Source: Mesorhizobium terrae
GTDB lineage: Bacteria; Pseudomonadota; Alphaproteobacteria; Rhizobiales; Rhizobiaceae
Length of the DNA: 64,000 nucleotides
Reading direction: 5' to 3'
NCBI RefSeq assembly: GCF_008727715.1
Contig: NZ_CP044218.1
Location: 868,001-932,000, forward strand
Part shown: piece by piece, positions 50,738-61,097 of the stretch
Numbering within the stretch: position 1 is the stretch's first letter
Layout of the letters: every line of letters begins with the position of its first letter
The notes under the pieces: model-generated
The model's input: only the letters and a program-made list of their open reading frames with translations
Told to the model about the DNA's origin: nothing
The model's database searches: none
Position numbers and translations under genes: made by a program

Positions 50738-51877
50738 CTACCGCGTCAACACGACGCCGGCGTCCGGCCGGAAGGAAACCCAGGCTCGATCGTTCCAGGT
50801 CAGGGGATCGTCCGAGATGCGGGCGGCGTTCATGCTCTGGGCGCGCACCACCTGCCCGTCGGTCAGCCTGACGTGATAGACGGTCATGTCGCCGAGATAG
50901 GCGATGTCGTAGACCTCGCCTTCCAGCGCGTTGACGTTGTTGTCCGGCTTGGCCGAGGAGATGCGGATCTTTTCGGGGCGGATGGCGAAGGCGACGTCGG
51001 CACCGGCACGGGCCTCGCCGGCATTCTCGACCAGTATCTGCGCGCCGGTGGCGCCGGTGATCCTGGCGGTCTTTTCCGTGCGTTCGGCGACCTTGCCCTC
51101 GAACATGTTCACATTGCCGACGAAGTTGGCGACGAAACGCGAAGCCGGTGCCTCATAGACCTCGGCCGGCGTTGCCACCTGCATGACCTCGCCCTTGTCC
51201 ATGATGGCGATACGGTCAGCCATGGTCATGGCCTCTTCCTGGTCGTGGGTGACGACGACGAAGGTGAGGCCGAGTTCCTGCTGCAGATCCATCAGTTCGA
51301 ACTGGGTCTCCTCGCGCAGCTTCTTGTCCAGCGCGCCCAGCGGCTCGTCTAGCAAGAGCACCTTTGGCCGCTTGGCGACGGAACGGGCGAGCGCCACGCG
51401 CTGGCGCTGGCCGCCGGAGAGCTGGTGCGGTTTGCGCTTGGCGAATTTCTCCAGCTTCACCAGCTTCAGCATCTCAGCGACGCGCCTTTCAACGTCCGCC
51501 CTGGGCATGCCTTCCTGCTTCAGGCCGAAGGCGATGTTCTTTTCCACCGTCATATGCGGGAACAGCGCATAGGACTGGAACATCATGTTGACGGGGCGCT
51601 TGTAGGGCGGGATGCCGGCGAGGTTCTCGCCGTCCAGAAGGATGCGGCCGGAGGTCGGCTGCTCGAAGCCGGCCAGCATGCGCAAAAGCGTGGACTTGCC
51701 GCAACCCGACGCGCCCAACAGCGCGAAGAACTCACGCTCGTAGATGGTCAGCGACAGATTGTCGACGGCGGTGAAGTCGCCGAACCGCTTGGTGACATTC
51801 TCGAATTGGATGTATGGCTTTGCCTTCGGGTCGTTCCACGGCGCAAAGTCCCTGCGGATGCTGCCCAGCGATTTCAT
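50738..51877 (-). CDS. potG: Polyamine ABC transporter ATP-binding subunit PotG
   Basis: The 379-residue ATPase energises putrescine uptake. It has Walker A GASGCGKST, signature LSGGQRQRVALARSV, Walker B KVLLLDEPLGALD and the switch His in VVTHDQ. A C-terminal TOBE domain starts near residue 290. The ATG at 51877 follows GGAGAGGG; the longer frame includes the hairpin downstream of potF and is unlikely. Confidence 0.9.
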   Translation of the reverse strand: MKSLGSIRRDFAPWNDPKAKPYIQFENVTKRFGDFTAVDNLSLTIYEREFFALLGASGCGKSTLLRMLAGFEQPTSGRILLDGENLAGIPPYKRPVNMMFQSYALFPHMTVEKNIAFGLKQEGMPRADVERRVAEMLKLVKLEKFAKRKPHQLSGGQRQRVALARSVAKRPKVLLLDEPLGALDKKLREETQFELMDLQQELGLTFVVVTHDQEEAMTMADRIAIMDKGEVMQVATPAEVYEAPASRFVANFVGNVNMFEGKVAERTEKTARITGATGAQILVENAGEARAGADVAFAIRPEKIRISSAKPDNNVNALEGEVYDIAYLGDMTVYHVRLTDGQVVRAQSMNAARISDDPLTWNDRAWVSFRPDAGVVLTR

Positions 51878-51901
51878 GTCCCTCTCCGTCCTTTTCCCGG
51901 G

Positions 51902-51929
51902 AAAAACCCCGGCGACCCAGCCGCCGGGG
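51902..51929 (-). terminator. Attenuator-like hairpin between potF and potG
   Basis: On the minus strand CCCCGGCG-N7-CGCCGGGG is followed directly by five Ts. It lies in the 69-bp gap between potF and potG. A partial terminator here would give more binding protein than transporter, a common arrangement for ABC importers. Confidence 0.75.
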
Positions 51930-51946
51930 TTCACGTCTGTCGACGC

Positions 51947-53047
51947 TTATTGGCCGGTGACGACCTTGGTCCAGAGGCGCGTGATGGTGCGCTGGGTCTT
52001 GGGGTCGTACGGGGCGACGGTGAACAGCTTCTTCAGCATCGGCTCGTCGGGATAGATGGTCGGATCGCTGGTGATGTCCTTGTTGATGAACTGCTGCGAC
52101 GCCTTGTTGCCGTTGGCGTAGTAGACATAGTCCGACGACTTGGCGATGACTTCGGGCTTCATCATGTAGTTGATGAATTCCAGGGCTTCCGGCACATGCT
52201 TGGCATCGGCCGGGATCGCCATCTGGTCGAACCACATCTCGGCGCCTTCCTTCGGGATGGTGTAGGCGACGTTGACGCCGGCCTTGGCATCCTTGGCGCG
52301 GTTGCGTGCCTGGAAGACGTCGCCCGACCAGCCGATGGCCACGCAGATGTCGCCGTTGGCGAGCGCGTTGATGTATTCGGACGAATGGAATTTGCGGATC
52401 GACGGCCGGATCGACATCAAGAGATCTTCGGCCTTCTGCAGGCTTTCCGGCGACTTGTCGGTCGGATCGAGACCGAGATATTTCAGCACGGTCGGGACGA
52501 TATCGGTCGGCGAATCCAGCACATAGACACCGCAATCCTTCAGCTTGGCGATGTTCTCGGGCTTGAACAGCGTATCCCAACTCTCGATCTTGTCGGTGCC
52601 GATCGCGGCCTTCACCTTGTCGGGGTTGTAGCCGATGCCGACGGTGCCCCACATGTAGTTGACCGAATGTTCGTTGCCGGGGTCGAAGGCGGCGACACGC
52701 TGCTCGACGACGTCCCACATGTTCTTCAGGTTGGGCAGCTTCGACTTGTCGAGCTTCTGGTAGACGCCGGCCGCGATCTGGCGCACCAGGAACGGGCTGG
52801 CGGTGGGCACCACGACGTCGTAGCCCGAGCCGCCGGCGAGCAGCTTGGTCTCGAGGATCTCGTTGGAATCGTAGACGTCGTAGACGACCTTGATGCCGGT
52901 TTCCTTGGTGAAGTCCTGGATGATCGACTGATCGATATAGTCAGACCAGTTGTAGACGTTGACGACACGTTCCTGTGTCTGAGCGCTCGTTATCGGCAGG
53001 GCCAGGAATACGGCCGTTGCCGCCAGCCAGATCGCTTTGCGGGTCAT
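51947..53047 (-). CDS. potF: Putrescine-binding periplasmic protein PotF
   Basis: The 366-residue binding protein starts with a signal peptide (KAIWLAATAVFLALPITSAQ). The mature part closely follows E. coli PotF landmarks: VYNWSDYIDQSII, TGIKVVYDVYDSNE, CVAIGWSGDVFQARNRAKDA and TRLWTKVVTG at the end. It delivers putrescine to PotHI. ATG 53047 follows TAGGAGC. First gene of potFGHI. Confidence 0.92.
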   Translation of the reverse strand: MTRKAIWLAATAVFLALPITSAQTQERVVNVYNWSDYIDQSIIQDFTKETGIKVVYDVYDSNEILETKLLAGGSGYDVVVPTASPFLVRQIAAGVYQKLDKSKLPNLKNMWDVVEQRVAAFDPGNEHSVNYMWGTVGIGYNPDKVKAAIGTDKIESWDTLFKPENIAKLKDCGVYVLDSPTDIVPTVLKYLGLDPTDKSPESLQKAEDLLMSIRPSIRKFHSSEYINALANGDICVAIGWSGDVFQARNRAKDAKAGVNVAYTIPKEGAEMWFDQMAIPADAKHVPEALEFINYMMKPEVIAKSSDYVYYANGNKASQQFINKDITSDPTIYPDEPMLKKLFTVAPYDPKTQRTITRLWTKVVTGQ

Positions 53048-53392
53048 TTCGGTTTGCTCCTATTGTCATGACGAGTGTTCCCCGCCCGCCGGATCGTTTT
53101 TGCAGCCGGCGTGGCATGGTTTGGTAAGGCAGATTTTTTGCGAGAACCGGCGCGTTGCGGTCCGTCGGGGCGTATTCAAGCCTGGAAGAAAGGGAGCAGT
53201 TAGCGCTGCTGCCTAAACGAAAGAGCGCCCTGCGAGGTTGCGGGGGCTCGTGCGGGCTGGAAGGCTCGGTCCTGGTTTGGCCGGCTGTTGCACGTGGCAA
53301 GATACGCCTGTTTTGTTGTTGCCGTGCCCACAGCCTGCCCGCCGGGCTAGTTGCTTGTCAATGGGCAAAACCATTCTGTTTTGCTTTCGCGA
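53048..53392. other. Intergenic region upstream of potF
   Basis: This 345-bp gap separates potF from the EamA gene on the same strand. It should contain the potF promoter. Apart from short T- and A-runs I see no gene, strong palindrome or repeat in it. Confidence 0.4.
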
Positions 53393-54352
53393 TCAGTTCG
53401 GCGACGGGATGCCGACCGCGCCCGGACGCTGCGGCTTGGACTGGCGCCACATTTCCATGCCGATGTGGATGAACAGTGCGGCGAAGACGATCGCACCGCC
53501 GATGATGGTGCGCGCCGACGGCACTTCGCCATGTACCAGCCACACCCAGATCGGCCCCAGGATCGGCTCGAACGTGCCGAGAAGAGCCGCGACCGCCGCC
53601 GGGATGAGGCGCGCGCCGGTGGCGAAGAAAGCGAGGCCGACGCCGAGATTGATGACACCAAAAGCGAACAAAAAACCCATATCGCGCGGCGAAACGGCGA
53701 ATTGCGTGACCTGCGATGCCGCGAAGATGGCGGCGAAGATCGTGCCGAGGCAAGTGGCCGGCGTCATGCGCACGGTTGCGAAGCGGCGCGTGATGACGGT
53801 GGCAACCGAAAACATGAAGGCGATCAACAGCGCCAGCCCGTCGCCGACCGGCGAGACGGTGCCGCCCAGCGATTCCGAGACCATGATGGCGACACCCGCG
53901 ATGACGCCGGCGATCGCCGCCCAGGTGGCGGCCGAGACCTTTTCGCGGAACAACAGCCACGACAGCAGCGCCGCGAGCAGCGGCACGCCGGCCTGCATGA
54001 GCAAGATGTTGGCGACCTTGGTGTAGGACAGCGCGACGACGAAACAGGTGGAGGCGGTGGCGAAGCAGATGGCCACCGCCAGCCCGGGCAAGCCCATGTC
54101 GCGGAACAGTTTCACGGTGCCGCGCAGGCCGTCGCGCCAGGCCATGAAGCCGAGCAGGAAGGCGGCCGCCCATACCGAGCGCCAGAACACCACGGTCCAG
54201 CTTCCATCGGCCTCGATGAAGCGGGCGATGGTACCGCCGAGGCTCCACATCAGTGCGGACAGGAAGACGAGCAGATAACCCACGCGCTCCTCGCGCCGCG
54301 ACACCGGCTGGGCCTGTGCGGTTGCAGGCGATGGGGAAGCGGCGTCGGCCAT
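53393..54352 (-). CDS. EamA/DMT-family transporter
   Basis: The 319-residue membrane protein has about ten hydrophobic segments in two EamA halves (VGYLLVFLSALMWSLGGTIA opens the first). The N-terminus is polar (MADAASPSPATAQAQP). The second half includes LGTFEPILGPIWVWLVHGE, a well-conserved EamA motif. Substrate unknown; it is not a close copy of the exporter at 35792. Confidence 0.88.
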   Translation of the reverse strand: MADAASPSPATAQAQPVSRREERVGYLLVFLSALMWSLGGTIARFIEADGSWTVVFWRSVWAAAFLLGFMAWRDGLRGTVKLFRDMGLPGLAVAICFATASTCFVVALSYTKVANILLMQAGVPLLAALLSWLLFREKVSAATWAAIAGVIAGVAIMVSESLGGTVSPVGDGLALLIAFMFSVATVITRRFATVRMTPATCLGTIFAAIFAASQVTQFAVSPRDMGFLFAFGVINLGVGLAFFATGARLIPAAVAALLGTFEPILGPIWVWLVHGEVPSARTIIGGAIVFAALFIHIGMEMWRQSKPQRPGAVGIPSPN

Positions 54353-54517
54353 GGCGCTACTGTCTGATGGTTCGGCTCATCATCGTCGTTTTGCCACCCG
54401 CGCGATATCGCAGACGCGGCAAATCCATGCCTTCTGGCGTAGCGCGAAGGCGGGCCCTGGAGATGGTCCAGCCACATGCATCGGCTATGTCAGCCCGCCG
54501 CAAACCGGTGGCGACGC

Positions 54518-55945
54518 CTATTTCGCCAGTTTCAAGGCCTCGGCGAGCACGGCATCGTCGCCGGCGGCGTAGCTGGCGAAGGTCGGCGCAACCGGCACCG
54601 TCGGTGTCAATGAACCGGACGGCGTGCCGTAGAAATAATTGAGGACGAAGCATGTCCGGATCTGAGCCAAGCCGCAGCCGTTTTGCCAATCGTGATAGCC
54701 GGTCGTGTAGCGGATCGCCAGTTTGGAATTCGGCATCCGGGCCGTGCCGCCCTCACCCCAGGATTGCGGCCTGTCGCCCATCGCTTCCCCGATCAGGACG
54801 GCGCGCGAGCCGGCAAAATATTTCAGCCGCGCCGCGGTGCTGATGCCGGCGGAAAAGGTGTTGCCGCTGGTCAGGATGAACACCTTGCCGTCCGGCGGCA
54901 AGAGCTCCGGCAGCCGCCGCGTGAAATCGGCAGCGAGCAGGTAGTTGCCGCCCGGGTTGAAGCGCAGATCGACCACCGCATGCTTCACCTTCCGCTTGGC
55001 CACTTCCGCCAGCAGGCCCGAGAGATAGTCCTCGATGGAAGCCTTTTCCTGATCGCCGATACGGTTCAGCTGGACGTAGAGGATGCCGTCGTTTTCGAGA
55101 TAGCTGTGCCAGAAATTGTCGTCCGGCCGCGAGAGATAGGACGGGGGTGCTGCACCATCCAGGACATGAACCCAGGAAGCTTCGCTGTCCTTCCTCCGGA
55201 CCGGGCTCAAATCCCGCTTCGGCCAGGAACTTCTGGCTAGCGGCTCCGGCGTCCCGGCGACCGCGGCAAGCCGGCGCACGACTTCGACCCCATCGCGCTG
55301 CCGGACGCGGAATTCGGCGGCATCCGCATTTTCGGCGAGACCCGCCGCGTGAAGCAGTTCCGGCGAGATGAGGAAATTCGGCACGAATTCGCGCGCCAGA
55401 TTGGCCGGACCACCGGTGTAGGGGCGTAACGCCTCGACCAGTTGCTCGGGCGAATGGCCATTCAGCGCCAGCACCTGCGCGCCGAGCAGATCGCGCTGAT
55501 CCGCGGCTGCACTCACCACAAACAGGTCGTCGGCGAACCAGCCCAGGCGAACGGGCACGGCGTTGAAACCGTTTCCGCCGACCAGGCCCAATATGTTGGT
55601 ATGGCCATTGTCGGCCAATGCCACGGCACGCGCCGCGCCCATCGCCAGGCCGGCGCGATCGAGTTCCGGCGCACGCGCCACCAGTTTGTCGAGCGCGGCT
55701 TCAAAGGCGGCGCGGGTTTGATCGGTGAAGCTTCGCTCGACCTGCGGCAACAGCCGAAGATAGGCCAGATCCCGCAGATTCTTCTCGGCTGGCGATGCGG
55801 CCAGCGGAAAATCCATAGCCGGATAAGATTTCAGCGCCGGATACAAAATGAAGGCGGCGGGTGCCACGACGAGGAGCAGAACCGCGACCAGGGCAATCGC
55901 GATACGCTTCAGCCAGCGCCGGGCGGGACGAACGGAACCAGCCAT
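54518..55945 (-). CDS. S41 (tail-specific) peptidase-like membrane-anchored protein
   Basis: The 475-residue protein has an N-terminal membrane segment (IAIALVAVLLLVVAPAAFIL). The C-terminal half resembles the S41 core: HAVVDLRFNPGGNYLL, FILTSGNTFSAGIS (possible nucleophile Ser) and RAVLIGEAMGDRPQSWGEGG. A PDZ domain is not evident and the usual Lys of the Ser-Lys dyad is not obvious, so proteolytic activity is uncertain. Alone between EamA and the regulator. Confidence 0.65.
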   Translation of the reverse strand: MAGSVRPARRWLKRIAIALVAVLLLVVAPAAFILYPALKSYPAMDFPLAASPAEKNLRDLAYLRLLPQVERSFTDQTRAAFEAALDKLVARAPELDRAGLAMGAARAVALADNGHTNILGLVGGNGFNAVPVRLGWFADDLFVVSAAADQRDLLGAQVLALNGHSPEQLVEALRPYTGGPANLAREFVPNFLISPELLHAAGLAENADAAEFRVRQRDGVEVVRRLAAVAGTPEPLARSSWPKRDLSPVRRKDSEASWVHVLDGAAPPSYLSRPDDNFWHSYLENDGILYVQLNRIGDQEKASIEDYLSGLLAEVAKRKVKHAVVDLRFNPGGNYLLAADFTRRLPELLPPDGKVFILTSGNTFSAGISTAARLKYFAGSRAVLIGEAMGDRPQSWGEGGTARMPNSKLAIRYTTGYHDWQNGCGLAQIRTCFVLNYFYGTPSGSLTPTVPVAPTFASYAAGDDAVLAEALKLAK

Positions 55946-56025
55946 GAATGCCTCGATGTCGGAGAATCTATTAGAATATGATCATATATCTATAGACATC
56001 GACGCCGGGGTAAAAGACCCACGCT

Positions 56026-57468
56026 TTACTGGAAGTCGAAGGCGGACAGGCCCGTCACCATCTCGTCCAGCCCTAGCGGACGCGTGACCGGCGGCTCGGC
56101 GCGCGACAGGCAGCCGGAGCGCTCGCACAGCCGGCAGGCCGGCCCGACCGGCGTTGCCGCCACCGCGCCGGGTTTTGCGCCAACGCCAAGTGCCGGAAGG
56201 GCCGCGCCATAGACGATCTCGTCGCGAAAACCGATATCGCAGCCGATCAGGATGGCGGTGCGGCGCGGGCGCTCCGAAAAGGCGCCTTGCGGGCCTTCCA
56301 GCGTGCGGGCGACGGTGAGGAATTCGGCGCCGTCCGGCATTTCCACCGCTTCGACGAAGATCTGGCCGGGCTGGGTGAAGGCGGCATGTACCGCGAGTTT
56401 CGGACAGCCGCCGCCGAAGCGGCTGTGCGGAAAGCCCTGGGCGCCGGCGCGGCGGAAGCGGTTGCCGGCATTGTCGACCTCCAGCATGAAAAACGGCACG
56501 CCGGAGGCGCCGGAACGCTGCAGCATGGTCAGCCGGTTCGCCGCTTGTTCGAAGGAAACGCCGAAGCGCGAACGCAGGACATCGATGTCGTAGCGGGCGC
56601 GCTGGGCGGCGGAATGGAAGGCCTGATAGGGCATCGTCAGCGCATGCGCGGCATAACGGCCGAGCTCGAACCGGGCCAGCCGCTTGGCCTCGTCGGACGA
56701 CAGTTTCAATGCCTGGATCTCGGCCGCCACCGCCACCTGCATGCGGATGAGGCTTGCCTCCATCGCCACTTCGCGCAGCTGGTCGAACGGCGACAGCCGC
56801 TCGGACAGGAACAGGCGCTGCGAATGGCGGTCGTAGCGACGCCGCCAATTGGGCATGGTGGCGACCGGCAGAACTTTCACGACGATGCCGTGCTCGCGCT
56901 TCAGCCACGCCTTCAAGGCGCCGAACAGGTCGTCGCCGGGCTCGAGCAGCGTCGTGAACGCCTCGGCCTCCTCCTCCAGAGCGGCAAAATGGTTCGGCCG
57001 CCGCTCGAACACCTCATGCACCTCGTCGATCGGCAGGCGCGCGCCGGACAGCGCCGTGGTGCGCCCCTCGCGGGCGAGCAGCTCGGTCAGGTCCGACAGG
57101 CGCTCGGCCTGCTCGCGATAGGCGCGGAACAGTTTGATCACCGCGGCCGCCGCATTGGGCGCGGCCTCGGCGATCTCGACCAGTTCCTGGTCGCCCGGCA
57201 GTTCGCCGGACAATAGCGGGTCGGCGAAGACCTCGCGCAGTGCCGCGATCGAGCCGCGCGCCTCGCCCTGCAGTTCTTCGGGCTCGACCTTGTAGACGGA
57301 AGCGAGCTTCAGGATGAGCTGCACGGTCAGCGGACGCTGATTGCGCTCGATCAGGTTGAGATAGGAGGGCGAGATGCCCAGCCCCTCGGCCATCGCCGTC
57401 TGGGTCAGGCCCTTCTGGTTGCGGATGCGGCGAATGCGCGGTCCGGCGAAGATTTTCTGCTCAGCCAT
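56026..57468 (-). CDS. ScfR/RamB-like short-chain fatty acyl transcriptional regulator
   Basis: The 480-residue regulator has an XRE-type HTH at about 10-64 (RIRRIRNQKGLTQTAMAEGL, then SPSYLNLIERNQRPL). An IrrE/DUF955-like region follows, and the large C-terminal DUF2083-type domain ends in C-x2-C-x4-C (CRLCERSGC). The family controls acetate/propionate genes (RamB acts on aceA in Corynebacterium). It is divergent from aceA. A family B repeat begins ten bases upstream of the ATG and provides GGAGAAGGGAGAAG as the ribosome site. Confidence 0.88.
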   Translation of the reverse strand: MAEQKIFAGPRIRRIRNQKGLTQTAMAEGLGISPSYLNLIERNQRPLTVQLILKLASVYKVEPEELQGEARGSIAALREVFADPLLSGELPGDQELVEIAEAAPNAAAAVIKLFRAYREQAERLSDLTELLAREGRTTALSGARLPIDEVHEVFERRPNHFAALEEEAEAFTTLLEPGDDLFGALKAWLKREHGIVVKVLPVATMPNWRRRYDRHSQRLFLSERLSPFDQLREVAMEASLIRMQVAVAAEIQALKLSSDEAKRLARFELGRYAAHALTMPYQAFHSAAQRARYDIDVLRSRFGVSFEQAANRLTMLQRSGASGVPFFMLEVDNAGNRFRRAGAQGFPHSRFGGGCPKLAVHAAFTQPGQIFVEAVEMPDGAEFLTVARTLEGPQGAFSERPRRTAILIGCDIGFRDEIVYGAALPALGVGAKPGAVAATPVGPACRLCERSGCLSRAEPPVTRPLGLDEMVTGLSAFDFQ

Positions 57469-57477
57469 GCGCTTCTC

Positions 57478-57670
57478 CCTTCTCCCCGTGTGGGAGAAGG
57501 TGTCGCCATAGGCGGCGGATGAGGGGTGTTGGAAGAAACGAGGCGGCGGCGAAGGGCTTGAAGAGCCCCGACCTTGGTTCTGTCGCGTTCCTCGCAGCAC
57601 CCCTCATCCGACCTCGCCTATGGCAGCCGCGCCGCCGGGCTCGGCCACCTTCTCCCGCAAGGGGAGAAGG
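57478..57670. repeat. Palindromic repeat, family B, copy 3
   Basis: The ends CCTTCTCCCCGTGTGGGAG and CTCCCGCAAGGGGAGAAGG are inverted, with the inner GGATGAGGGGTG/CACCCCTCATCC pair as in the other two copies. Its left end directly abuts the scfR-like start, so it lies in the leader of that transcript. Confidence 0.8.
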
Positions 57671-57684
57671 AAAGGCCGGCCGGA

Positions 57685-57847
57685 TTTTACAAACCTTGAC
57701 AGGCTCAATCGCCATTTTGGCCGCTCGTCGCATTTTACATCTTTTACAAATTTACAGCGTCTCCCTGTCAAACGCAACACAGGTTTTCCCTTATTTTATC
57801 GCCTAAGCCTCGAATTCATTCGGCCGATTTCGCACCGCAATGTAAAT
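57685..57847. promoter_or_regulatory. Repeated TTTACAAA-type motifs in the aceA/regulator promoter region
   Basis: TTTTACAAA occurs at 57685-57693 and 57742-57750, TTTTACA at 57733-57739, TTTACA at 57751-57756, and the reverse TGTAAAT at 57841-57847. They lie upstream of aceA. They are close to TTTGCAAA, the half-site reported for RamB-type regulators, so they are candidate binding sites of the adjacent regulator. Confidence 0.4.
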
Positions 57848-57925
57848 CAAGTCACAGGAAAGCCGCCGCGAATTCACGACGAATGGCGGTTTTCGACAAA
57901 CGTCTTTCAGTAAGCGGAGCAGACC

Positions 57926-59215
<1,290 letters not shown>

Positions 59216-59309
59216 GCCGGCCCGCACAGCTTCCCCCGGCGCGGGCCGCGCCGGGGTCCAAAACAGAGGAACCGCCCGAAAGGCGAAGGAACATTCGAGG
59301 AGAACGACA

Positions 59310-59552
59310 ATGGCACCGCGTACCCGTGTCAAGGAAAGGGCAGAAGAACAGGCCACCACCATGAGCGCCGACCAGCAGGCGGTCATCCGCATCGTCGCTA
59401 ACGATTTGCACCGTCTCAACCAGTCGGTCATGAAGGCGGTCGAGGCCGGCGTCTCGGTCGAACTGGTCCGTTCGGCCCGCCATCATGGCGGCGACGGCAA
59501 CTGGGGCGATCTTCTGATCCCGGTCATCGTCACCCAGCAAAGCCACGGCTGA
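59310..59552 (+). CDS. Small conserved-type hypothetical protein downstream of aceA
   Basis: The 80-residue protein starts MAPRTRVKERAEEQA and includes RIVANDLHRLNQSVMKAVEA, a helical region, then GDLLIPVIVTQQSHG. I do not recognise its family. AGGAG precedes the ATG, and an intrinsic terminator follows. The 94-bp gap after aceA and the shared terminator suggest co-transcription, so it may accompany glyoxylate-shunt expression. Confidence 0.7.
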   Translation: MAPRTRVKERAEEQATTMSADQQAVIRIVANDLHRLNQSVMKAVEAGVSVELVRSARHHGGDGNWGDLLIPVIVTQQSHG

Positions 59553-59583
59553 CGAAAGTCAAGACTTACCAAAGCCAAACAAA

Positions 59584-59617
59584 CCCGCCGCGTGCATCGC
59601 CACGCGGCGGGTTTTTT
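59584..59617 (+). terminator. Intrinsic terminator of the aceA transcript
   Basis: Stem CCCGCCGCGTG/CACGCGGCGGG with a short loop is followed by six Ts, in the plus orientation, 32 bp past the small gene. Confidence 0.9.
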
Positions 59618-59775
59618 GTTTTCGATCCTGTTTTGAAGCGGCCGTGGCTACAATTTTTGTTGCATGACCGCTACTGATTTTATTGTAATGCTGGAATATA
59701 ACGCCAGTCGCCTACATGCGCTTGACATGACGGCGGTCTCAACCGATTGTCGAATGGTTTCAACCTAGCATTGAA

Positions 59776-60276
59776 ATGAAGACTCGCGGTGGAAACAGAC
59801 AACCGCCGCTGAGTGGCGACAACGGCAGGCCGACCGGTGGCGCGACCGGCCTGGGACGTGGAGGGGCTTTGCTGGATTTTTCGAAAGTGCTCGTGGTCAG
59901 CCGATCGCAGATCAATCGCATCGTCGTGTCGAGGATCATCGAGCAGGGCGGGTTGAAGCCGGTGGCTGAATCGCCAGAAACGGCCCCGGCAGCGCTGACC
60001 ACGCTGGTTCCGGGAACGGTCGTGCTGGACGGCGGACCGGAAAACAGCGATTGCGACGCAGTGCTGGCGGGGGTCGCTTCGATCCGCGGCGTTGCCGGCA
60101 AGGCTTCGCCCACCGTCATCTTCCTGTCGAACCGCACCGGCACGCAGGAAAGCCTCGGCCTGCCGCGCACCGTGGATTACGTCGTGGCCAAGCCGATCAC
60201 GCCCGAGCGCCTGCAGCAGATCATCGAACGCCTGAAGCACAGTTCGCGCAGCATACCCGCCCCGGAAGCAGGCTGA
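59776..60276 (+). CDS. Degenerate response-regulator receiver protein
   Basis: This is a CheY-like receiver domain in 166 residues, starting at about residue 36 (KVLVVSRSQINRIVVSRIIE). The phospho-acceptor Asp is probably that in VVLDGG, and the conserved Lys is in VAKPITPERLQQII. The acidic pair that normally holds Mg2+ (VVDDS) is replaced by VVSRS, so phosphorylation may be impaired. The N-terminal 35 residues are Gly/Arg-rich and may be non-coding if translation starts later. No output domain. Confidence 0.7.
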   Translation: MKTRGGNRQPPLSGDNGRPTGGATGLGRGGALLDFSKVLVVSRSQINRIVVSRIIEQGGLKPVAESPETAPAALTTLVPGTVVLDGGPENSDCDAVLAGVASIRGVAGKASPTVIFLSNRTGTQESLGLPRTVDYVVAKPITPERLQQIIERLKHSSRSIPAPEAG

Positions 60277-60380
60277 GGCTCGCCCTGCTCGGTGAGCCAG
60301 GGAAGGCCGGGGAACGAGGCAAGGCCCGCGCCTGTTGAGCCGGCGAAATAACGCCAGGAACAATGCAGGCGACGGCGCCG

Positions 60381-61097
60381 TCAGTCGTTGTCGATGCCCA
60401 GCACGAGGCCCGGCAATTCACCGAGATGGGCGATTTCGCGGAAGCGCGGCGCGGTGGCGGGCGGCTCGACATGCTCCACCACCCAGGTCAGATCATGCGG
60501 CACGAAGATGCCCCAGCTGCCGGCTTCGATCGCCGGCACCACGTCGGATTTCAGCGAATTGCCGACCATCATGGCGCGCTCGGGGCCGTCGCCATGGCGC
60601 GCGAAGATGCGCTCATAGGTCGGGCGTGACTTGTCGGAGACGATCTCCACCGCGTTGAAGAAATCGCCGAGGCCCGACTGCGCTAGCTTGCGCTCCTGGT
60701 CGAACAGGTCGCCCTTGGTGATCAGCACCAGCCGATAGCGGCTGGCCAACGCCTCCAGCGTGTCATGGACATGCGGCAACGTCTCGACAGGATGGCTCAG
60801 CATTTCGCGGCCAGCGGCCAGGATCTTGCCGATGACCTCGCCAGGCACCTTGCCGTCGGTGACGTCGATCGCCGTCTCGATCATCGAAAGCGTAAAACCC
60901 TTGATGCCGAAGCCATAGGCGCCGAGATTGCGCTTTTCGGCTTCCAGCAGGCGCGCCAGCAAGCTGTCCTTTTCACCATGGCCGGCGAGCAGTTCGACGA
61001 AATGCGCCTCGGTCAAACGGAAGAACTGCTCGTTCTGCCAGAGCGTGTCGTCGGCGTCGAAACCGATGGTGGTCAAGCTGTTGGAAGACGTGGACAT
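60381..61097 (-). CDS. HAD-family hydrolase
   Basis: The 238-residue haloacid-dehalogenase-type phosphatase has motif I IGFDADDTLWQN (nucleophile Asp), motif II LVLITKGD and motifs III/IV KSRPTYERI and MVGNSLKSDVVPA. A cap lies between I and II. ATG 61097 begins MSTSSNSL; an ATG three codons upstream is possible. Substrate unknown. It is divergent from puuA. Confidence 0.87.
   Translation of the reverse strand: MSTSSNSLTTIGFDADDTLWQNEQFFRLTEAHFVELLAGHGEKDSLLARLLEAEKRNLGAYGFGIKGFTLSMIETAIDVTDGKVPGEVIGKILAAGREMLSHPVETLPHVHDTLEALASRYRLVLITKGDLFDQERKLAQSGLGDFFNAVEIVSDKSRPTYERIFARHGDGPERAMMVGNSLKSDVVPAIEAGSWGIFVPHDLTWVVEHVEPPATAPRFREIAHLGELPGLVLGIDND

Noticed and set aside
52941..53300. 119-codon minus-strand frame upstream of and overlapping the potF start
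   Set aside because: It overlaps the signal peptide region of potF in another frame, has no motif, and has composition typical of a shadow.
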